Shown here: positions 6,329-11,468 of the stretch, piece by piece
Numbering within the stretch: position 1 is the first letter of the stretch
Layout: each line of letters starts with the position of its first letter
Source: DATBGS01 sp036557885
GTDB taxonomy: Bacteria > Chloroflexota > Ktedonobacteria > Ktedonobacterales > DATBGS01
DNA: 17,278 nucleotides
Direction: 5' to 3'
NCBI GenBank assembly: GCA_036557885.1
Contig: DATBGS010000110.1
Location: 1 to 17,278 of the forward strand
The notes under the pieces: model-generated
What the model was told of the DNA's origin: nothing
The model's database searches: none
Seen by the model: only the letters and a program-made list of their open reading frames with translations
Made by a program: the position numbers and the translations under genes

Positions 6329-6500
6329 GCCGTCGAAGGCCAAATCAAGTATTGGGGATCGTCTTCGTTTGGTTGCTGGTGCAAATCCAGTCCCGCCAGC
6401 CAGCGCGTTCCATATTTTGGCGGGTAGCTCAATAGCAGAGCGCAACGACTTGGCTGTGAATCCCTGATTTAAACGCCGTTGGCCCGCGCAAATGGACGGC
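6329..6500 (+). ncRNA. RNA unit 2b: permuted tRNA-like domain with encoded CCA
   Basis: T-arm GCTGG-TGCAAAT-CCAGT (6375-6391), acceptor CCCGCCA (6392-6398) and GCCA (6399-6402). A 15-nt linker leads to TGGCGGG (6418-6424), fully complementary, then TA and D-arm GCTC-AATAGCA-GAGC (6427-6441). Anticodon-stem strands are CAACGA and TCGTTT (five of six pairs). Working outward: GGGAT (6355-6359)/ATCCC (6460-6464), AAATCA (6342-6347)/TGATTT (6465-6470), GGCC (6338-6341)/GGCC (6481-6484), GCCGTC (6329-6334)/GACGGC (6495-6500). The nested helices make the anticodon side the entry to a larger RNA. As in unit 2a, the T-loop has G55 and the D-loop lacks GG. Confidence 0.75.
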
Positions 6501-6549
6501 AAACTGGGGGCACTGGACGTGCTAAGACCAGGAGCCTCCTTTCAGGAAG

Positions 6550-6581
6550 ACCCGCCGATAATTACGTCGGCGGGTTTTTTT
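6550..6581 (+). terminator. Terminator of RNA locus 2
   Basis: ACCCGCCGA pairs with TCGGCGGGT around an eight-base loop (6550-6575), followed by a run of T. Confidence 0.85.
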
Positions 6582-6595
6582 CTCTCCACGCTTCC

Positions 6596-6624
6596 TTGCA
6601 ACCCAGCCATTGTTGAGATATACT
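6596..6624 (+). promoter_or_regulatory. Promoter of RNA locus 3
   Basis: TTGCAA (6596-6601), 17-nt spacer, TATACT (6619-6624). The expected start at ~6631 is again the first base of the closing helix. Confidence 0.75.
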
Positions 6625-6630
6625 GTCTGC

Positions 6631-6881
6631 TGGAGTGCAAGCTCAGTCTTAGCTTCTTTTATGATCTAACGGCGCTCGGACATCACAACGACCTTTCGCA
6701 CATGGCGGCTTGACATCCCCCATGTTCCTGGAGTAGCACCAGGGTAAAGGTTGGTTCAGCGCCCAGGCAAGCGATGTAAAGCGAAGGTTCGATTCCTTCC
6801 CCCGCTATCTTTTCACGCGGCGGGGTAGTCCAGTGGCAGAGACGACGTTGCAAGCTGCATCAACATCAAGTTCTCACTCCA
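6631..6881 (+). ncRNA. RNA unit 3a: permuted tRNA-like domain
   Basis: Anticodon-stem strand GC-GATGT (6771-6777), AAAGC, T-arm GAAGG-TTCGATT-CCTTC (6783-6799), acceptor CCCCGCT (6800-6806), A. An 11-nt linker leads to GGCGGGG (6819-6825; seven pairs, the last G-T), TA, D-arm GTCC..GAC with GG in the loop, G, then ACGTT-GC (6845-6851), which pairs with GC-GATGT. Closing helix TGGAGTG (6631-6637)/CACTCCA (6875-6881) occupies the same place as TTGGAACG/CGTTCCAA in unit 2a but differs in sequence. A further pair CTCAGT (6642-6647)/ACTGAG (6883-6888) would cross it as a pseudoknot. The motif TCCAAACT-S-AG is shared with unit 2a. No CCA follows the discriminator. Confidence 0.7.
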
Positions 6882-6894
6882 AACTGAGTATCTG

Positions 6895-7059
6895 CCGCCG
6901 AACATCATATCGAACGTCTGGGGTCTTCCATCGTTGAAATGCTGGTTCAATTCCAGCGCCCTCCGCCGATTTATGGGGGGCTGGTCAAATCGTAAGACGC
7001 GACGATTCTCATGCTGAACCCCCGGCTTAAATGCGGTGGTGTTCCCAAATGACGGCAAA
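6895..7059 (+). ncRNA. RNA unit 3b: permuted tRNA-like domain
   Basis: Anticodon-stem strand ATCGTTG (6930-6936), AAAT, T-arm GCTGG-TTCAATT-CCAGC (6941-6957), acceptor GCCCTCC (6958-6964), G. Linker to GGGGGGC (6975-6981; seven pairs with one G-T), TG, D-stem GTC/GAC (6984-6998), G and CGACGAT (7000-7006), which pairs fully with ATCGTTG. Outside: GGGGT (6920-6924)/ACCCC (7018-7022), with an internal loop of 5 and 11 bases, the same sizes as in unit 2b. The outgoing strand ..TTAAA-N-GC-N-G.....AAATG.ACGGCAAAC is shared with unit 2b. Outer limits are approximate. Confidence 0.7.
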
Positions 7060-7063
7060 CCGA

Positions 7064-7093
7064 AGCCCCGGAATGTGCCACTTCCGGGGTTTC
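7064..7093 (+). terminator. Terminator of RNA locus 3
   Basis: CCCCGGAA (7066-7073) pairs with TTCCGGGG (7082-7089), followed by a short T run. Confidence 0.7.
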
Positions 7094-7206
7094 ATTCCAA
7101 TTTCCCCAAAAAATACAGCATTTTGCCGATGTGCATACTTGCCTCCATCCAGTACACTACGTGCAAGGCTCTCATCAGCAGCCCGTAGTATAAGGAGGCA
7201 GCAGTT

Positions 7207-8355
7207 ATGCAGCGCGAACCATTGCCAGCGACCGTTCGTCAGAACAAACCAGGCAACAAACCACCAACGGACAGCATGCTCAGCCGATTGATCGGCCCAA
7301 CCACCACCAACATCCCCACCTGGGGGATACTCCCGCTCCGCTTTTTCCTGGGCATCACCTTTGTCTACGCCGGGCTAGACAAAGTGACCAGCAGCACCTT
7401 CTTTAATCCCAACGGCGGCCCGCAGTTCATCGGCAACCAGCTTCAATTCGCCGCCTCGAACTCGGCCATTCTGGGCGGCCTGTTGAACGCCCTCGTCGTC
7501 CCCAATGCCATCTTTTTTGGCTGGCTCATCGCCCTGGCCGAAATCTGGATTGGCCTGGCAACGATTGTGGGCGTCTTCACGCGCATCACCGCGTTCCTGG
7601 GCGCCATCCTCACCGCCATGCTCTGGCTCTCACTTTCTGGCGGCCTCACTCAATACTACCTGGACTCCGATCCCATTTACTTCTTTGCCTGGGTCACGAT
7701 GATCTTGATTGGCTGGGGCAGCTACGGCCTGGATGCCCTCTTCCTGCGCGAAGAAAAGAAAGAAGCGGCGCGGGAAGCCCTGGAGAAAATCCGCCAGGGC
7801 GTCAGGTCTGGCGATGCTGTCGCCGCCGCTGCCTCTGGCGGGCCGCCGCTGAAAACGGGCTTCTCGCTCAGCATGATCACCTCGCGCCGCACCATCCTGC
7901 GCATCTTTGGCGCGGCGGGCGTCCTGGCTGTGGGCGAAATCCTGGCGCTCGCGCTCCGCTCCGCCACTGGCGCAGCCAACGCCCCCAGCGGCAACCCTGG
8001 CACGACTTCCGGCGGTGGTGGCGGCGGTGGCACTGGCAGCACAGGTGACAATGTAATTGGCAATACCAAAAACATCCCGCTGAACAGCGCTACCACCTTC
8101 ACCATCGCGGGCAACAACGACCCCGGCGTGCTCGTCCACCTGCCCAACGACAAATTTGTGGCCTACGACGCCCTCTGCACACACGCTTCCTGCACCGTCG
8201 CCTATAACGGTGGCAGCAAGCACCTGGAATGTCCGTGTCATGGCTCGGTCTTTGACCCGGCCAACGCCGCAAAAGTGCTGGGTGGTCCGGCACGCAGCCC
8301 ACTTGGGAATATCAAGATCACCATTGACAACAGCGGCAACATCTTGCAGGGATAG
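7207..8355 (+). CDS. DoxX-type membrane protein fused to Rieske 2Fe-2S domain
   Basis: 382 aa. Residues ~38-185 form a four-helix DoxX/DoxD-like membrane domain (WGILPLRFFLGITFVYAGLDKVTS; AIFFGWLIALAEIWIGLATIVGVFTRITAFLGAILTAMLWLSLSGG; YFFAWVTMILIGWGSYGLDALF). A charged helix follows, then a Tat-like anchor (SRRTILRIFGAAGVLAVGEILALAL, ~225-250) and a Gly/Ser linker. The C-terminal Rieske domain (~285-382) has cluster motifs CTHASC and CPCHGS, supplying both cysteines and both histidines plus the extra cysteine pair of the high-potential type. Likely membrane-bound electron transfer, with the Rieske domain exported by Tat. The partner is unknown, but DoxD homologues serve thiosulfate:quinone oxidoreductase. 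Start ATG at 7207 has AAGGAGG (7192-7198) eight bases upstream. Full length, single gene. Confidence 0.9.
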   Translation: MQREPLPATVRQNKPGNKPPTDSMLSRLIGPTTTNIPTWGILPLRFFLGITFVYAGLDKVTSSTFFNPNGGPQFIGNQLQFAASNSAILGGLLNALVVPNAIFFGWLIALAEIWIGLATIVGVFTRITAFLGAILTAMLWLSLSGGLTQYYLDSDPIYFFAWVTMILIGWGSYGLDALFLREEKKEAAREALEKIRQGVRSGDAVAAAASGGPPLKTGFSLSMITSRRTILRIFGAAGVLAVGEILALALRSATGAANAPSGNPGTTSGGGGGGGTGSTGDNVIGNTKNIPLNSATTFTIAGNNDPGVLVHLPNDKFVAYDALCTHASCTVAYNGGSKHLECPCHGSVFDPANAAKVLGGPARSPLGNIKITIDNSGNILQG

Positions 8356-8394
8356 TTTGGCGTTTTGCCATCTTCCCATTTTAAACCAACGCAG

Positions 8395-8427
8395 ACGGGC
8401 AGCATCCCTCGGAGGGATGCTGCCCGT
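8395..8427. terminator. Bidirectional terminator between convergent genes
   Basis: A 15-bp perfect hairpin, ACGGGCAGCATCCCT / AGGGATGCTGCCCGT, with loop CGG. It lies between the DoxX-Rieske gene (plus) and the stress-protein gene (minus). Confidence 0.75.
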
Positions 8428-8449
8428 CCTCGCTCCCCTCTTTTCAGAT

Positions 8450-9409
8450 TTACTTCGCTGGCTTCCCTGCTCCAGCCAGTTCCAGCGTCTCCGTCACCTC
8501 ATCCTGCACCGCCGGATGCCTGCGCACCAGCAGCACCGGCACCTCCACCAGCCCAAGTACGCTTTTGGCAACGCTGCCCAGCATCAGCCGCCCAAGCCAG
8601 CCGCGCCCATGCGAGGCCATCACGACCAGCCCAGCCTGCTCCTCCTTTGCGCACATCTCAATGAGCTGCGTTGGCGGGGCCAGCGCCACCTTGATCTGTG
8701 CCTGCATCCCCCGGCTTTTCAGCTCAAGCTGCTTGCGCTTGAGGTAGCTTTCTGCCTCCTCGATGGACCACTGCACCGCCTGCCCCAGCACATCGCCATA
8801 GCCCACCACTCCACCCGCAATCAGCGGGTATTCCGCCGCCCGCGCCAGCAGCAGCGGATTGCCAAACTCGCGCGAGAGCTTCACGGCCACGTTCAGCGCC
8901 TCCTCTGCCTGGGCTGAGCCATCCAGCGGCACCAGAATCGGCGCCGTCGAATCGCGCAAAAAGCGTGGCAAGGCCCAGGCTTGCGCCTCGGTGGTGGCCT
9001 TGAGCGCCAGGACCGGCGCCGCGTTTTCCATCAAGACCTGCCAGGTCACACTGGGATGGAAGAAGGCGTCCAGCCCTTTGCGCCCATGCGTTGCCATCAC
9101 AATCAGGTCTACATCGCTATACCTGGCTTCATCTGCAATGCCCTCGGCGGGATGCTCTGGCGGGAGAACCGCCAGCACCTCCAGGCCCTCCGCGTGCACC
9201 CGGCTCGCCATCGTCTCCAGATACGTCTGAATCATTGGCGGCTCACCCAGCCAGGCCGTCTCCGGGGGAGTATCGGGCGCGCCAGTATCAAATGCTGTCC
9301 GCACCAGGATAATCCTGGCTCCAAAACGTTTTGCCAGCGCAATAGCCGGGGCGACAGCGGTTTCTCCAAACGGTGTACCATCTAACGGTACCAGAATTGA
9401 CCGGAACAT
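8450..9409 (-). CDS. Universal stress protein, tandem UspA domains
   Basis: 319 aa from ATG at 9409 (MFRSILVPLDGTPFGETA), which has AAGGAGG five bases upstream. A 13-codon longer frame lacks a ribosome site. Two Usp domains: residues ~1-145 and ~155-305 (second starts ILVPLDGSAQAEEAL). The ATP-loop signature is G/A-x2-G-x9-G-S/T. The second domain has ASHG-RGWLGRLML-GS, intact apart from the usual A for G. The first has ATHG-RKGLDAFFH-PS, where Pro replaces the key Gly, so only the second may bind nucleotide well. The family is cytoplasmic and linked to stress and dormancy. The upstream region holds an imperfect operator-like repeat, TTACCAATGGTTAC (9520s). Confidence 0.92.
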   Translation of the reverse strand: MFRSILVPLDGTPFGETAVAPAIALAKRFGARIILVRTAFDTGAPDTPPETAWLGEPPMIQTYLETMASRVHAEGLEVLAVLPPEHPAEGIADEARYSDVDLIVMATHGRKGLDAFFHPSVTWQVLMENAAPVLALKATTEAQAWALPRFLRDSTAPILVPLDGSAQAEEALNVAVKLSREFGNPLLLARAAEYPLIAGGVVGYGDVLGQAVQWSIEEAESYLKRKQLELKSRGMQAQIKVALAPPTQLIEMCAKEEQAGLVVMASHGRGWLGRLMLGSVAKSVLGLVEVPVLLVRRHPAVQDEVTETLELAGAGKPAK

Positions 9410-9568
9410 ATGGTCCTCCTTGCTCTCTGTCCGCTGGCTGCCTCGCAAGGCGCCAGACGCCGCTTCTCACTCCCTTTCCTCCACACTCTTACCATAGCGC
9501 GCTGACATAAGCAAAGTGATTACCAATGGTTACAATCTGGTAAAAACGCCTTATCCCCCTCTTTTTTC

Positions 9569-9597
9569 TTGCATAGTTGAGTCATTCTTGCTAGAAT
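9569..9597 (+). promoter_or_regulatory. Promoter of small membrane protein gene
   Basis: TTGCAT (9569-9574), 17-nt spacer, TAGAAT (9592-9597). The 60-nt leader contains hairpin TGCCGCGC/GCGCGGCA (9632-9656), whose last base touches the AAGGAG ribosome site (9656-9661). Confidence 0.65.
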
Positions 9598-9667
9598 GAT
9601 GGCAGGCGGGCACACGTTGCAGGAGAATGGCTGCCGCGCCCTCTATCCGCGCGGCAAGGAGTAGCTC

Positions 9668-9925
9668 GTGAACAAGCGGACCCTTCTCTACCTCAGTATC
9701 GCCGCAATAGTCTTGATCATCGTTGGTATCATCCTTGGCCCTACCACCAGCGTTATCGGGGGGATTCTCTCCCTGCTCGGCTTTATTGCCCTCTTCCTGG
9801 CCTGGGTGATGGGCCTGCTCTTTACCTTCCGGGCCAAACAATGGCTCTGGTTTGTGATTGTTTTTCTCTTCTTTGCCCTTGGCACACTCGTCTACAGCCT
9901 GATGGGAAGAAGCCAGAGCGCGTAA
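9668..9925 (+). CDS. Small integral membrane protein, 85 aa
   Basis: Start is GTG at 9668, with AAGGAG (9656-9661) six bases upstream. Three predicted membrane helices: LLYLSIAAIVLIIVGIILG (~6-24), VIGGILSLLGFIALFLAWVMGLLFTF (~29-54) and WLWFVIVFLFFALGTLVYSLMG (~59-80). A basic pair (FRAKQW) lies between helices 2 and 3. I do not recognise a family. The leader hairpin abutting the ribosome site may reduce or regulate translation. The gene has its own promoter and terminator. Confidence 0.75.
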   Translation: MNKRTLLYLSIAAIVLIIVGIILGPTTSVIGGILSLLGFIALFLAWVMGLLFTFRAKQWLWFVIVFLFFALGTLVYSLMGRSQSA

Positions 9926-9958
9926 CCCCTCAGTGTTGTCCTTTCGCGCAGACCAACA

Positions 9959-10003
9959 AGCACGGCTGGCAGCGCCTTCCCCGCCCGCGCTGCCAGCCGT
10001 GCT
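9959..10003. terminator. Strong bidirectional hairpin between convergent genes
   Basis: A 17-bp perfect stem, AGCACGGCTGGCAGCGC (9959-9975) with GCGCTGCCAGCCGTGCT (9987-10003), and an 11-base loop. It serves the small membrane gene (plus) and the antirepressor-like gene (minus). Confidence 0.75.
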
Positions 10004-10015
10004 TCTGCCCAGGCT

Positions 10016-10819
10016 CTACCACCCCAGCCGCTGCTCGAACCAGGCCATAATCCTGCCCCAGGACGCCTCTGGAAGCTGCTCAATCACCTGCACACCAAAA
10101 GTATCCGCCAGTTCGCGCTCCAGCGCGCCCCTGGACTGGCCCGAATGGTGCTCCAACGCTTTGAGCCGCGTGTGCAGCACGATCTGATGCTCCCACGCCA
10201 GCGAGCCATCAGCATCCATCAGGTCGCTGATCTGTTCGCAGAGTATCTCCAGCACCTTATAGTCCCCGGCACGCTGCTTCTCAAGCCTATCCAGGCGGGC
10301 ATCCTGCTCCATTTCTTTTTGCCCGATGCTGTCAATGCCTATGTGAATATGATCCAGCCCCGACAGCGGCGGCTCTTGTGGCGGCGGAATCGGCGCCGCC
10401 ACTGGCTCCGGTTTGGGCGGCGCCGATTGCGACTGCTCTCTCGTTTCGGGGAAGAAAAACGCCCGCAGCGTCTGCACCGCCACGCGCTGAAACTCAATCA
10501 GCGTCTCGCGGGCTTCTGGCGCTACTTTGCTCTCATGAATATGCGCAAGCCACATTGGTATGGCCTCAGCAATGATGACATTTGCCACCCGCTTTCTGCC
10601 AGCAATTTCCACCTGTGCGAGAAGCAGGCTGTCGTAAATGGCTCGATTAGCCAGAATTTTCCTAATTTGCGTTCGATGATCTACGCCGAGCAAATCACAG
10701 ATCATCCGAGTAGAAGCAGCAACGCGGTTGCCAGTCAGGAGGACACCCAGGACATTATGCCCTGCAATGTTGACGATTGCTTGTCTTATTGGAATGACAG
10801 GGGTCTTGGACGTTTCCAT
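10016..10819 (-). CDS. Phage antirepressor-like protein (P22_AR_N-type)
   Basis: 267 aa. Residues ~8-100 resemble the N-terminal domain of phage P22 antirepressor and related Ant/BRO proteins (PIRQAIVNIAGHNVLGVLLTGNRVAASTRMICDLLGVDHRTQIRKILANRA..., ending VIIAEAIPMWLAHI). A Pro/Gln linker and helical segment follow. The C-terminal ~70 residues (HTRLKALEHHSGQSRGALERELADTFGVQVIEQLPEASWGRIMAWFEQRLGW) resemble the ORF6C-type end of phage regulators. Start ATG at 10819 has AGAGGAG seven bases upstream. The upstream ~490 nt holds a palindrome array, DnaA boxes and a duplicated RNA-like block. No other phage genes are present, so it looks like a domesticated regulator rather than a prophage. Family call is from sequence memory. 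Confidence 0.75.
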   Translation of the reverse strand: METSKTPVIPIRQAIVNIAGHNVLGVLLTGNRVAASTRMICDLLGVDHRTQIRKILANRAIYDSLLLAQVEIAGRKRVANVIIAEAIPMWLAHIHESKVAPEARETLIEFQRVAVQTLRAFFFPETREQSQSAPPKPEPVAAPIPPPQEPPLSGLDHIHIGIDSIGQKEMEQDARLDRLEKQRAGDYKVLEILCEQISDLMDADGSLAWEHQIVLHTRLKALEHHSGQSRGALERELADTFGVQVIEQLPEASWGRIMAWFEQRLGW

Positions 10820-10858
10820 TGCTATGCTCCTCTTTGGTTGAACACATGAGTGTTTTGG

Positions 10859-11008
10859 GCAAGGGGTGTCATTATGACACCCCTTGCAAAAGAAGGGGTG
10901 TCATTATGACACCCCTTGAGGATGGGACTTAAAGTCCCATCCTTTGGGCAAGGGATAGAGATTTCCTCTACCCTTTGGGGCAAGGGATAGAGATTTCCTC
11001 TATCCCTT
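10859..11008. repeat. Array of five palindromes upstream of antirepressor gene
   Basis: P1 10859-10887 and P2 10893-10917 share arms AAGGGGTGTCAT/ATGACACCCCTT and start 32 bp apart (10861, 10893). P3 10919-10943 has arms AGGATGGGACTT/AAGTCCCATCCT. P4 10950-10975 and P5 10982-11008 share arms AAGGGATAGAG / CTCTA(T)CCCTT around ATTTC; P4 has lost one base, while P5 is perfect (11 bp). So there are three sequence families in one row, spaced 6-15 bp apart. They may be operators for dimeric repressors, or hairpins in a long leader. Confidence 0.7.
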
Positions 11009-11091
11009 TGGTAAACTCCTTTCTGCCAGACACAAAATGTGGATAACTTTCTCCTCCTGATACAAAATGTGGATAACTTCTCCCCTTCCCT

Positions 11092-11262
11092 GCGAAAGTC
11101 TTGTGGATAACCTTCTCCGATTGACCTTTGCAGCCCTTGCTGCGTATACTGAATGCGAGAAGGCAAGTGACAAGCCCTTCGCTTTTACGGAGCCATCAGG
11201 CTCTCGAACTACTGACAGTGGCGACGCCTTTCGGAAAGATTGGCGTCGCCGCGCCATTTTTT
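11092..11262 (-). ncRNA. Structured block, copy 2 of the duplicated module
   Basis: Aligns with 119-285. The hairpin arms GGCGACGCC/GGCGTCGCC are perfect here. GAGCC-ATCA-GGCTC is identical. GAAGGC/GCCCTTCGC differs in detail. A plus-strand promoter-like pair (TTGACC 11121-11126, TATACT 11145-11150, spacer 18) is conserved from copy 1, and a T run follows the large hairpin (11257-11262) on that strand. The minus promoter at 11318-11346 would place the block in the leader of the antirepressor gene. On the minus strand a short frame MKKWRGDANLSERRRHCQ ends in TAG, where copy 1 has AAG. Strand uncertain. Confidence 0.5.
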
Positions 11263-11317
11263 CATGTGCCAACAGCCGGGCGGGGCATTGTGGCCCAGTA
11301 ACCGGGCTGTTGATACA

Positions 11318-11346
11318 AGTATAGCGACTGTGCGCCTCTTTGTCAA
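11318..11346 (-). promoter_or_regulatory. Consensus promoter toward antirepressor gene
   Basis: TTGACA (11341-11346), 17-nt spacer, TATACT (11318-11323), then TGTATC. The leader would be ~490 nt before the ATG at 10819. Confidence 0.7.
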
Positions 11347-11468
11347 GAGAAATTTGGGACTATTTTCGCAAAAAGTTATCCACAATTTTATCAAAGAGAG
11401 TGACATCAAGTCCCCCCTTGACAAAATTGTGGATAACTTTTCCCTCCCTTGACAAAAAATGTGGATAA

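Larger units (their letters stand above)
11038..11468. promoter_or_regulatory. Cluster of six perfect DnaA boxes (TTATCCACA)
   Basis: Boxes at 11038-11046, 11068-11076, 11102-11110, 11376-11384 (opposite orientation), 11428-11436 and 11460-11468. All are exact nine-base matches; chance alone predicts roughly one per 130 kb on both strands. Three lie on each side of the duplicated block. The sequence between 11340 and 11420 is AT-richer than its surroundings. dnaA and dnaN are not in the window. It could be a replication origin, a DnaA-titration site, or DnaA-regulated promoters. Confidence 0.6.

Noticed and set aside
6116..7059. Two-piece (permuted) tmRNA
   Set aside because: The order 3' half then 5' half fits, but there are several units, each with a full D-arm, varied acceptors and no proteolysis-tag reading frame.
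613..7059. Ordinary tandem tRNA genes or tRNAs with simple introns
   Set aside because: The 5' acceptor strands do not pair in register with the next downstream 3' strands but do pair with the 3' strand immediately upstream. 3a with 3b can be forced only with extra bases after the T-stem.
613..7093. Permuted group I introns (intron halves flanking exchanged tRNA exons)
   Set aside because: Some strands (CAAACTCAG, GACCAG) recall group I cores, but intron space between successive tRNA halves is only ~80-100 nt, no P7/guanosine-site motif was found, and splice-site U and final G are not consistent between units.
10859..11008. CRISPR array
   Set aside because: Repeats are palindromes of three different sequences with 6-15 bp gaps, not identical repeats with unique 30-bp spacers; no cas genes.
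10822..11166. 114-codon minus-strand frame over the palindrome array
   Set aside because: Translates repeats and DnaA boxes (STFCIRRRKLSTFCVW); no ribosome site.
10016..11468. Prophage
   Set aside because: Only one antirepressor-like gene; no integrase, terminase, capsid or attachment-site duplication seen.
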